Below are positions 1-5,472 of a stretch of 8,637 nucleotides of DNA, piece after piece; within the stretch, counting starts at the first letter, position 1; the number at the start of each line of letters is the position of its first letter. A program made the position numbers and the translations under genes. The notes below the pieces were generated by a model. The model did not search any database and was not told the origin of the DNA. It saw only the letters and a list, made by a program, of their open reading frames with translations. The DNA comes from an uncultured Selenomonadaceae bacterium. GTDB taxonomy: Bacteria; Bacillota_C; Negativicutes; Selenomonadales; Selenomonadaceae. The DNA is taken from contig CAMIWP010000033.1 in assembly GCA_946402475.1 (NCBI GenBank), positions 1-8,637 on the forward strand. Direction: 5' to 3'.

Positions 1-99
1 AGCGAACGCACAAATGTGGCAGCCCGCATACACGGAGAAGAGACGTTTCTCATCAACTATGTCATTCCCGGAAAGAAGTTCCGCTTCCTGTTCGATTGA
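1..99 (+). CDS. C-terminal end of an unrecognised protein (partial)
   Basis: A reading frame open from the first base runs for 32 codons to a TGA at 97-99 and ends in ...IPGKKFRFLFD. Most codons end in G or C (20 of 32 by my count), as expected for a real gene in this background. It stops six bases before the converging stop codon of the DUF445 gene, which is a normal tail-to-tail arrangement. The visible residues look like alternating strand-forming segments (TFLINYVIP, FRFLFD), but I recognise no family. The start and most of the gene lie to the left of the window. It could be a chance open frame, since only 99 bases are visible. No terminator fits in the six-base gap. Confidence 0.45.
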   Translation, partial: SERTNVAARIHGEETFLINYVIPGKKFRFLFD

Positions 100-105
100 G
101 TCCCA

Positions 106-1392
106 TCATCTCGCAAGCGACAGGAGAAGGAAGAGCGCCATGCCGAGGCCCGCCCCCACGAGGGATCCGTTCATGCGTATCCACAGAAGGTCCGGCTCGA
201 CTTTGTCATAGACAAGGTGGTTGAGCTGCTCATCCGTGAGGCGCCCGAGCACGTCCCGCACGACATCCCCCACCATGTTCTGCGCATGCAAGGCGCTCCT
301 GACGATGATGTCGTAGAGGAAATGCTCGATGACACCGCGAAGGTGCTCATCCCGAAGCACCATCCCAAGGCAGCGGGCATACTCCTCGCCGAGAATTTCC
401 ATGAGACGGCTTCTTAGAACGGGAAGACTTCCTTCCGACTCCCCACCCGGTGCAAAGCTCTCGCCGATGGTTTCCATGGTGCGCTCAATGGCCTCTTCCA
501 AGGGAAGATCCTCCACCATATCCTCCTTGAGCTCGGCCATGAGTTCCCGGAATTCCGGATCCTTTCCCAGATTCTCCGCCTTCTCATAAAAAAGGTCCAG
601 CATCTCTGTCTGCAGAGGAGAGCCTACCTCTTTAAGCTCTGCCACGAGGCACAGGATCTGCCGCTGAAGAAGCTCTGCCGCCTCCTCCAGGTTCACGAGA
701 TCCAAGGCTTCGGCAAGGCCCGCCATCAGAAGCTCCCACGTGCCCTTCGTACTCTCTTTCTCATAATTTTCCAGAAATTCAAGAATGGCTTTTCGGGTTT
801 CCGCCCGTGCCCCCCAGTTCTCCACATAGGCAGCAACACAGCCCAGCAATTCTCTGTCCCTGCCGCTCCTCCGCATCCATTCTCCCAGACGGGCAAAAAA
901 CTCCTCCGGGGACGCCTTGCGGAAACTGCTGCGAACTCTTTGGACAAGCACATCCGCCTGCTCCTGCCGGTTCTGCTCCAGAAGGAAATCCCGCACATAG
1001 TCCATCAGCCGCTGCAACATCTGACGCTTTGTGTCCGGTTTATGGAGCCAATCCATGATCATGGGCAGCACGTGCAACTTCTCAATGTGACGGATGATCT
1101 TCCTCCTGGAGAAAAATTCCTTCTGCACCATGGTAACCGACGCCTTGATGAAAGCCTCCCTGCGCTTGGGCAGAATGGCTGTGTGATAAGAAAAGCCCAA
1201 GGGTTTTCGGAAGAGTGCCGTCACAGCGAACCAGTCGGCAATGCCTCCTACCAGAGCGGCCTCGGCGCAAAATAGGAAACCTTCCGCCAGAAGGTTTTCC
1301 GGGTACTGCAACCGCAAACAGAGGGAAAAGAGGAAGATCCCTCCGGCGCACAGAAGGACCTTGTCCGCTTTGTTCCAGTTTCGCCAAATCAA
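106..1392 (-). CDS. DUF445 family membrane protein (second copy of a tandem pair)
   Basis: This is a 428-residue protein of the DUF445 family (the family of E. coli YjiN); its biochemical function is not known. The sequence shows a hydrophobic N-terminal segment (about residues 12-28), the family signature GGIADWFAVTALFRKPLG at 49-66, a long charged helical middle with coiled-coil character, and a C-terminal hydrophobic anchor after the motif RMNGSLVGAGLGM. This suggests a protein tethered to the membrane at both ends with a large soluble helical domain. I chose the TTG at 1392-1390 because GGAAAGGG and GGGGA lie just upstream and it overlaps the TGA of the preceding gene as TTGA. An in-frame ATG at 1419 would give 437 residues, but nothing like a ribosome binding site precedes it. 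It is the last gene of the tadA cluster and is clearly paralogous to the gene upstream. Confidence 0.88.
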   Translation of the reverse strand: MIWRNWNKADKVLLCAGGIFLFSLCLRLQYPENLLAEGFLFCAEAALVGGIADWFAVTALFRKPLGFSYHTAILPKRREAFIKASVTMVQKEFFSRRKIIRHIEKLHVLPMIMDWLHKPDTKRQMLQRLMDYVRDFLLEQNRQEQADVLVQRVRSSFRKASPEEFFARLGEWMRRSGRDRELLGCVAAYVENWGARAETRKAILEFLENYEKESTKGTWELLMAGLAEALDLVNLEEAAELLQRQILCLVAELKEVGSPLQTEMLDLFYEKAENLGKDPEFRELMAELKEDMVEDLPLEEAIERTMETIGESFAPGGESEGSLPVLRSRLMEILGEEYARCLGMVLRDEHLRGVIEHFLYDIIVRSALHAQNMVGDVVRDVLGRLTDEQLNHLVYDKVEPDLLWIRMNGSLVGAGLGMALFLLLSLAR

Positions 1393-2627
1393 AGTCCCCA
1401 CACCCTTTCCGCAGCCCATACAACGACATAAAGCCCCATCCCCACAAGGGCGCCTACCACGGAGCCGTTGATGCGTATCATCTGAAGGTCATCTGCCACC
1501 TTGGATTCCACGAAGTCCGTCAGATCGTCGTCGGAAAATTCATCCAAACGCTCCTGTATCAATTTCGGAATGAGATCGTGATGCTTCTCAACCTCCTGCC
1601 GGATGAACCTCTTCACCGCCGCATCAAAGGATCTCTGCCAATCTTCCCTGCGGGAAAATTCCATGATCTTCTCCTCCAAGAAGCCGTTGAGATGCTCCAG
1701 CCAGAAGGGATGCTCCCCTTTTACATTCACCTCCATCCAATTTCCGAGCCAGCCGCCAATGTCTACCTTCTCAATGTATTGATCCTTCCAGTGGCGAAGG
1801 GCATCCTGAAGGGATTCATCCCGTCCAAAGGTGCGGAACAGGGTCTCCAATCCCGCCTTCAGAGTTCCATAGAACTCCGTTCCCTCTCCCAGCAATTCCT
1901 CCAATTTTCGAGAAACGTTCTCATTTATGATACTGAGAATACGTTCATCGGTGAGATCCAACACCTCCAGCACGAAAACCCGCCCGGCAGAATCTTTCTC
2001 GTATTCCCTTCGGAGGACCTTGATGTTGTCCAGGAGGATTTGTTGCATGGCTGGAGCGAAGAAAACCTGACGACTGACGGCGAGAAAGGAGCGAAGCATG
2101 CGCCTGCTGTGCCTATCCTCCGACAAGAGCTGAAAAATGTCCGAGAGAACCTTTTCCAAGGGCAGGGATCGAAGGCTTTCCCGCACCGCAGGTTCCAAGC
2201 CCGCCGCAATCTCCCGGAAATCCATGGTATTCACCGCCGCCAGCAACACCTCATTCACTGCGGCCTTGACACGCTCCCTTCCGCCCCGGTGCAAGAGGTA
2301 GTCCACCATGAGTCCCGCCGTGTCCTGCTTCTCCATGACACCCATGATATTTTCCACGCTCAGGAGGTCATCACTGGAAAACCTCACGATGGACTCCATA
2401 ATCCGCACCCTGTTGCGCCGCAGGATCTCCGTGCGATAAGATATGCCGAGGGGCTTTCGGAAAAGAGCCGTCACGGCAAACCAGTCGGCAAGCCCCCCGA
2501 TGGTGGCCGCCAAAAAGCCATGATGCAGAAGCCCCCACAGAGCTCCCGATCCCGTGTGGGGCAGCGTGACCGTGCACCCCAGTGCGCTGACAGAGAGCGC
2601 AAGTGCCGCCTTGTTCTTCGTCTGCAA
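1389..2627 (-). CDS. DUF445 family membrane protein (first copy of a tandem pair)
   Basis: This is a 412-residue DUF445 protein. The signature GGLADWFAVTALFRKPLG is at 44-61, differing from the downstream copy at one position. An N-terminal hydrophobic stretch precedes it, and the C-terminus has the family motif IRINGSVVGALVGMG followed by a membrane segment. The central part, roughly residues 70-370, is charged and helical and has diverged strongly from its neighbour. The start is a TTG at 2627-2625 preceded by GGGGGAAAGGA about ten bases upstream; the resulting N-terminus MQTKNKAALAL fits the family. It begins 39 bases after the tadA stop, and its own stop overlaps the likely start of the next gene, so the three genes are probably cotranscribed. 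Function is unknown. Two diverged copies side by side could form a hetero-oligomer, which is inference only. Confidence 0.9.
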   Translation of the reverse strand: MQTKNKAALALSVSALGCTVTLPHTGSGALWGLLHHGFLAATIGGLADWFAVTALFRKPLGISYRTEILRRNRVRIMESIVRFSSDDLLSVENIMGVMEKQDTAGLMVDYLLHRGGRERVKAAVNEVLLAAVNTMDFREIAAGLEPAVRESLRSLPLEKVLSDIFQLLSEDRHSRRMLRSFLAVSRQVFFAPAMQQILLDNIKVLRREYEKDSAGRVFVLEVLDLTDERILSIINENVSRKLEELLGEGTEFYGTLKAGLETLFRTFGRDESLQDALRHWKDQYIEKVDIGGWLGNWMEVNVKGEHPFWLEHLNGFLEEKIMEFSRREDWQRSFDAAVKRFIRQEVEKHHDLIPKLIQERLDEFSDDDLTDFVESKVADDLQMIRINGSVVGALVGMGLYVVVWAAERVWGL

Positions 2628-2666
2628 TCTTCTACAGTCCTTTCCCCCTCTGCCGTGGCAGATTTT

Positions 2667-3134
2667 TCATTTTCTGGTCTCTCTGTTCCTGCGCTCCGCG
2701 AAGAATCGCTTCATAATTCCCGCACATTCCTCTTGGAGGATGCCGGCTGTCACCTCCATCCGATGGTTCAGCGCGGGATGGTTTACCACGTTGAACAAGG
2801 ATTCGGCGGCTCCAGCCTTTGCATCGGCGCTGCCGTATACCAGTCGGCGGATGCGGCTCATGACCATAGCTCCCGCGCACATGGGACATGGCTCGATGGT
2901 CACGTAGAGAGAGAGTTCCGACAGGCGCCATTTCCCGAGTTTCCCGCAGGCTTCCCGTATGGCGATCATCTCGGCGTGAGCGGTGGCGTCCCGCCAGCGC
3001 TCCCTCATGTTGTGCCCCCTCGCCACCACCGCCCCATCGCTGTCAACGATAACTGCCCCAATGGGGACCTCTCCCAGATCGTAGGCCTTAGCAGCCTCCT
3101 CCAAGGCCAGATGCATGTAACGGGCATCCTCCAC
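2667..3134 (-). CDS. tadA: tRNA-specific adenosine deaminase TadA
   Basis: TadA is a zinc enzyme that deaminates adenosine-34 to inosine in tRNA-Arg(ACG), allowing wobble decoding. The 155-residue protein has the cytidine/deoxycytidylate deaminase fold with all catalytic elements. In numbering from the GTG start, HAE is at 53-55 (zinc histidine and proton-shuttle glutamate) and PCPMC at 82-86 (two zinc cysteines). AHAEM, IEPCPMCAGAM, the SRI.R..YG segment and the N-H-R region near the end all match the family, and the length is normal. I chose the GTG at 3134-3132 because GGGAGG sits nine bases upstream; the frame stays open to a TTG at 3167, but that adds an atypical CPGPFGRRNQ extension with no ribosome binding site. 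It leads the cluster with the two DUF445 genes and lies just downstream of an intrinsic terminator. Confidence 0.95.
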   Translation of the reverse strand: MEDARYMHLALEEAAKAYDLGEVPIGAVIVDSDGAVVARGHNMRERWRDATAHAEMIAIREACGKLGKWRLSELSLYVTIEPCPMCAGAMVMSRIRRLVYGSADAKAGAAESLFNVVNHPALNHRMEVTAGILQEECAGIMKRFFAERRNRETRK

Positions 3135-3140
3135 TTGATT

Positions 3141-3149
3141 CCGCCTCCC
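3141..3149 (-). promoter_or_regulatory. Ribosome binding site deciding the tadA start
   Basis: On the minus strand the run GGGAGGCGG lies 6 to 9 bases before the GTG at 3134. It supports that GTG over the more upstream TTG. A small GC-rich hairpin (GGGGC/GCCCC, loop of four, 3159-3172) stands just upstream of it. Confidence 0.6.
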
Positions 3150-3185
3150 AAATGGGCCGGGGCACAAGCCCCCACCGAAGAATCT

Positions 3186-3224
3186 AAAAAAACGAGGCTT
3201 CAGTCATCTCGTTTCTGAGCCTCG
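3186..3224 (-). terminator. Intrinsic terminator overlapping the end of the antitoxin-like gene
   Basis: Read on the minus strand, CGAGGCTCAG (3224-3215) pairs with CTG-A-AGCCTCG (3203-3193) to give a ten-pair stem with one bulged base and an 11-base loop. Seven T residues follow at 3192-3186. This is a textbook factor-independent terminator. The first part of the stem is also the last seven codons of the upstream small gene, whose TGA falls at the base of the stem. There is no T run on the plus-strand side, so it acts only on minus-strand transcripts and should end the corA unit before tadA. Confidence 0.85.
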
Positions 3225-3382
3225 TATATCTTTCGCTGCATGTCGTTGAAATCTTCCATGGACAGAAGCACCACGTTCCGCCCGTTCTTGCGTTGGATGA
3301 TAAAACGCTCCCCCTCGTCGTTGGCGCGCTCGGCAATCACCGTGAACTCATCCAGAAATCGCCCCGAGGAAACTGCCTCCAT
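3200..3382 (-). CDS. Phd/YefM-like antitoxin, small orphan
   Basis: This 60-residue protein starts at an ATG with GGGAGG eight bases upstream (3391-3396) and begins 21 bases after the corA stop, so it is likely cotranscribed with corA. The segment ERFIIQRKNGRNVVLLSMEDFNDMQ (residues about 25-49, quoted here in parts: ERFIIQRKNGRN, VVLLSMEDFNDMQ) matches the Phd/YefM antitoxin pattern in which a beta strand, an R-K-N-G turn, a second strand V-V-L-x-S and an E-D-[FY]-N helix follow one another. In that family the N-terminal part dimerises and binds DNA and the C-terminal tail neutralises a RelE/YoeB or Doc toxin. The tail here is very short (about 12 residues), and no toxin gene is next to it: corA is upstream, and a terminator and tadA are downstream. 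It may be an orphan antitoxin, a remnant, or a DNA-binding regulator. Family assignment is moderate because the protein is short. Confidence 0.7.
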   Translation of the reverse strand: MEAVSSGRFLDEFTVIAERANDEGERFIIQRKNGRNVVLLSMEDFNDMQRKIYEAQKRDD

Positions 3383-3403
3383 CCTCCACCCCTCCCTTTC
3401 ACA

Positions 3404-4357
3404 TCAAAACATATTCCCCCGCCAGAAAGCATAGGCCAACACACTGGAGCTTCCCATAGCGATGAGCATGATATAGAGAAAACCGTTTCCGTTCTCGCTG
3501 AAGGGAACCGGCACATTCATGCCGAAGAAACTGGACACCACCGTGGGGATGGCAATGATGATGGTCATGGCCGCCAGGAACTTCATGACAGAGTTCTGGT
3601 TGTTGGATATGATATAGGAAAAGGTATCCGCCTGCCGTGCCAGGATTTTTCCGTACATCTCCACCATTTCCCTTGCCTGTTTGTTCTCGATGATGACATC
3701 CTCCAACAGTTCTTCATCCTCCTCGTAGATCTTGAGGATGAACTGCAATGCCTGATTGGAGCGCAATCTCAAGAGCTTGTCGAGAACTGCCCCGTTGGAG
3801 CGCAATGCCGCGTTAAAATATGTGAGGCCCTTCTGCAGTTCCAAAAGGCGCAGAATATCCTTGTTCTTCATGGAAACCCGGAGCCTGTCCTCGATCTCGT
3901 CCGACTGCTTGCTGATCTGCCTCAGATATTTCAGATAATAGGTTGCCGACTTGTAGAGGATCTGGAAGAGAAATCTGGTCTTCTTATAGGTGCGGAAGAG
4001 CTGGGCGGTGCGCTCATTGAACTCCGCCATGACGGGAGTTTCCTCCAGGCAAACCGTAATGATGTACTCCTCCGTGATGATAATGGCCAAAGGCAACGCA
4101 TCATAACTCTCGTCCTCCCGGACGATGGGCACATTGGTCAGCACCATGACGGAATTGTCCTCAATGTCCGTATGGGAGCGCTCCTCATCGTCCAAGGCGG
4201 AGCGCAGAAAATCCGGCTCAACCTCCGTGAGGTTGCTCACCACCTTGAGCTCGTAAGGAGTCGGATCGATGATGTTAATCCATGCACCTTTCTCCAACGT
4301 CTTCAAGGAAAGCTCCTGCAGCGGACCGCTCTCCATGGATTTGTATATCTCGAGCAT
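3404..4357 (-). CDS. corA: CorA family Mg2+/Co2+ transporter
   Basis: CorA proteins are homopentameric channels carrying Mg2+ (also Co2+ or Ni2+) into the cell. This 317-residue protein has the family plan: a cytoplasmic N-terminal domain, a long charged helical region leading to the membrane (about 130-255), a first membrane segment at about 260-278, the selectivity motif GMN at 279-281, a short loop VPVPFSENGNG, and a second membrane segment at about 293-312. The C-terminus FWRGNMF is short and has a single basic residue, whereas many CorA proteins end in a lysine-rich tail. The ATG at 4357 is preceded by AAAGGAG with a six-base gap and is clearly preferred over an in-frame ATG at 4399 that has no ribosome binding site. 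A candidate promoter and a long leader lie upstream. The small antitoxin-like gene follows after 21 bases. Confidence 0.93.
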   Translation of the reverse strand: MLEIYKSMESGPLQELSLKTLEKGAWINIIDPTPYELKVVSNLTEVEPDFLRSALDDEERSHTDIEDNSVMVLTNVPIVREDESYDALPLAIIITEEYIITVCLEETPVMAEFNERTAQLFRTYKKTRFLFQILYKSATYYLKYLRQISKQSDEIEDRLRVSMKNKDILRLLELQKGLTYFNAALRSNGAVLDKLLRLRSNQALQFILKIYEEDEELLEDVIIENKQAREMVEMYGKILARQADTFSYIISNNQNSVMKFLAAMTIIIAIPTVVSSFFGMNVPVPFSENGNGFLYIMLIAMGSSSVLAYAFWRGNMF

Positions 4358-4419
4358 GGCTGTCTCCTTTCCGCAGAAAAGCCAAGCCATGCCCTCCATG
4401 ACGCAAACTCAACGTGCCG

Positions 4420-4500
4420 TCAAAGAGAAAATGGCCGATCCTCCCCGCATGTATTCACTTCGCATCGTTTGGGATCCATCGAACTAGGGTGATCCTCCAT
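4420..4500 (-). promoter_or_regulatory. Possible leader peptide ORF in the corA 5' leader
   Basis: An ATG at 4500-4498 opens a 26-codon frame ending in TGA at 4422-4420. It lies about 35 bases after the predicted transcription start and 62 bases before the corA ATG. AAAGGA is nine bases upstream of the ATG and AGGAG abuts it. The peptide begins MEDHPSSMDPKRC, so it is acidic and proline-containing at the N-terminus, then basic. In Salmonella, mgtA and corA are preceded by leader ORFs whose translation controls transcription into the transporter gene, and the mgtA leader peptide is also acidic and proline-rich at its start. The resemblance is one of layout and composition only, and the frame may be chance. 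Confidence 0.35.
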
Positions 4501-4541
4501 CTCCTCACATCCTTTCGATCAAACACAATCTTTACCGCTCT

Positions 4542-4571
4542 ATTCTACTACCTGCCACGGTCTTTTGTCCA
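4542..4571 (-). promoter_or_regulatory. Candidate sigma-70-type promoter for corA
   Basis: On the minus strand, TGGACA (4571-4566) and TAGAAT (4547-4542) each match the -35 and -10 consensus at five of six positions and are separated by 18 bases. Transcription would start near 4535, giving a leader of about 180 bases before the corA start. No better pair was noticed between here and corA. Confidence 0.5.
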
Positions 4572-4737
4572 CCATTTTCTCGCGGTTCCCGGCGCATGTA
4601 CCTCCCGTCTTTCTCCGACGTGACAAGGCAGGCGCAATGCAGGTGATTTCTTGACATCGGACGGGTCGAGAGTCTTCGTATCACGCCAACAATGGAGCGC
4701 AGGGCTTCGGTTCTTCGTTTTTTATTTTCTTTAGCAG

Positions 4738-4762
4738 GAGTGGAAAATACGAGTGGAGAATA
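4738..4762 (+). repeat. Tandem 12-base direct repeat upstream of tag
   Basis: GAGTGGAAAATA (4738-4749) and GAGTGGAGAATA (4751-4762) agree at 11 of 12 positions and are spaced with a 13-base period. They end 48 bases before the tag start codon. The position would suit an operator or part of a promoter region, but no regulator is known from this window, and a short repeat in AT-rich DNA can arise by chance. Confidence 0.45.
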
Positions 4763-4810
4763 AAAGTTAAGCAACAAATAAACCGTCAAATTTTAGCTTT
4801 GGAGGTACTC

Positions 4811-5368
4811 ATGGAAGAAAGCGAGTGCAGATTATGGGCAAAAAAGGATCCGTTATTGACCGAATATCACGATCATGAATGGTGCCGCATTTCCCATGAT
4901 GACAGACATCTCTTTGAAATGCTCTGTTTGGAGGGACAAAGCGTAGGATTATCCTGGAGAACCATTATACATAAGCGCCAGGCGTATAAAAATGCTTTTT
5001 TTAATTTTGAAATAGGGAAGTGCGCAACATTAACGGATGATTATTTATACAAACTTTTAAACAATACGGAGCTTATTCGAAATAAGAACAAGATTTTCAG
5101 TATTCGAAAAAACGCTATTGTTGTGAAAAATTTAGCGCAACAACATGGGAGTTTTGACGCATTTATCTGGGATTATACCGGCGGAAAACAGATCGTCGGG
5201 CACTGGAAAACAAGTTCTGATATGCCAACGGAAACGGAACTCTCAAGGAAAATAAGCAAAGATATGAAAAAGTTGGGGATGTCGTTTGTGGGGCCGGTAA
5301 TTACTTATTCCTTTATGCAGGCCATCGGAATGGTAAACGATCACCTTTTGGACTGTAGATACAGATAG
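4811..5368 (+). CDS. tag: DNA-3-methyladenine glycosylase I (Tag)
   Basis: Tag removes 3-methyladenine from alkylated DNA by cleaving the N-glycosidic bond, starting base-excision repair. The 185-residue protein matches the family over its whole length. The zinc-binding residues of E. coli Tag have counterparts at C6, H20, H178 and C182, and the base-pocket residues at Y19, E41 and W49 (within LFEMLCLEGQ and GLSW). GPVITYSFMQAIGMVNDH near the end is also typical. One oddity is HDHEWC at 20-25, where E. coli Tag has HDNEWG. The ATG at 4811 has GGAGG five bases upstream; an in-frame TTG at 4799 overlaps that site and is not the start. The gene is AT-rich (20 G or C in 4981-5040, against 35 of 60 in 6661-6720) and uses A/T-ending codons, unlike all neighbours. 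It is the only complete plus-strand gene, suggesting horizontal acquisition. Confidence 0.94.
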   Translation: MEESECRLWAKKDPLLTEYHDHEWCRISHDDRHLFEMLCLEGQSVGLSWRTIIHKRQAYKNAFFNFEIGKCATLTDDYLYKLLNNTELIRNKNKIFSIRKNAIVVKNLAQQHGSFDAFIWDYTGGKQIVGHWKTSSDMPTETELSRKISKDMKKLGMSFVGPVITYSFMQAIGMVNDHLLDCRYR

Positions 5369-5421
5369 GACCTCCCAACGGCAGGTCTCGGCAATGCTGC
5401 CGACCCATTCTCCCCATCGGC
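5369..5421. repeat. Overlapping small inverted repeats after tag
   Basis: Directly after the tag stop, GACCT (5369-5373) can pair with AGGTC (5383-5387), and TCGGCA (5388-5393) with TGCCGA (5398-5403) around a four-base loop. GCCGA (5399-5403) could instead pair with TCGGC (5417-5421), and CGGCAG (5379-5384) with CTGCCG (5397-5402), so the arms compete. No T run follows any of them. They may help end tag transcription or be debris of a small repeat element. Confidence 0.45.
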
Positions 5422-5429
5422 GTTTCAAC

Positions 5430-5471
5430 GAGGCGGGAGGTTCCTTACAGAAGTGAGGAACCTCCCGCCTC
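5430..5471. terminator. Strong 15-bp hairpin between convergent tag and the methyltransferase gene
   Basis: GAGGCGGGAGGTTCC (5430-5444) is perfectly complementary to 5457-5471, with up to three further pairs (one a G-T wobble) narrowing the loop to six bases. The right arm ends one base before the stop codon of the minus-strand methyltransferase gene, so on that transcript the hairpin follows the stop at once. Being symmetrical, it can form in both directions and probably marks the end of both units. It lacks the usual T run: ATTAT follows on the plus strand and GTTGAAACG on the minus strand. It may therefore act as an imperfect terminator or as an RNA-stabilising 3' end. Confidence 0.6.
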
Positions 5472-5472
5472 A

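Larger units (their letters stand above)
4358..4810. other. 453-base intergenic region between divergent corA and tag
   Basis: The corA-proximal half is GC-rich and holds a minus-strand promoter candidate (4542-4571), a possible leader peptide (4420-4500) and the corA ribosome binding site (4364-4370). The tag-proximal part, from about 4705, becomes AT-rich and contains a T-rich stretch, a 12-base tandem repeat (4738-4762) and the tag ribosome binding site GGAGG at 4801-4805. A minus-strand open frame of 85 codons (4532-4789) crosses most of it, but it has no family resemblance or convincing ribosome binding site and is not called. I did not recognise a known riboswitch class in either direction. 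Confidence 0.7.

Noticed and set aside
2651..2667. CTGCCGTGGCAG followed by ATTTTT as a plus-strand terminator
   Set aside because: The stem is only four to five pairs with a tiny loop, and no plus-strand gene ends here.
3186..3213. A promoter for tadA with TAGATT as -10
   Set aside because: The -10 matches four of six positions and overlaps the terminator T run, and the best upstream hexamer (ATGACT) has only 15-base spacing.
1215..3218. A 667-codon open frame on the plus strand opposite the DUF445 and tadA genes
   Set aside because: It lies entirely antisense to three well-supported genes, has a low-complexity H/P/R-rich translation and no family motif. It is an open frame produced by the codon bias of the real genes.
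3293..4492. A 399-codon plus-strand open frame opposite corA
   Set aside because: It is antisense to a clear CorA with a GMN motif and a good ribosome binding site, and its translation resembles no protein family.
4358..4535. M-box (Mg2+) riboswitch in the corA leader
   Set aside because: The conserved M-box blocks that I can recall, such as the GTTAGGTGAGGC-like core, are not present, and no U-tract terminator was seen before corA.
4651..4682. TTGACA on the plus strand as the -35 box of a tag promoter
   Set aside because: The hexamer is perfect, but no acceptable -10 lies 16-19 bases downstream, and it would start a long leader well before tag.
4532..4789. An 85-codon minus-strand frame in the corA-tag gap
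   Set aside because: It crosses both the AT-rich and GC-rich halves, carries the candidate corA promoter inside it, lacks a ribosome binding site and resembles nothing known to me.
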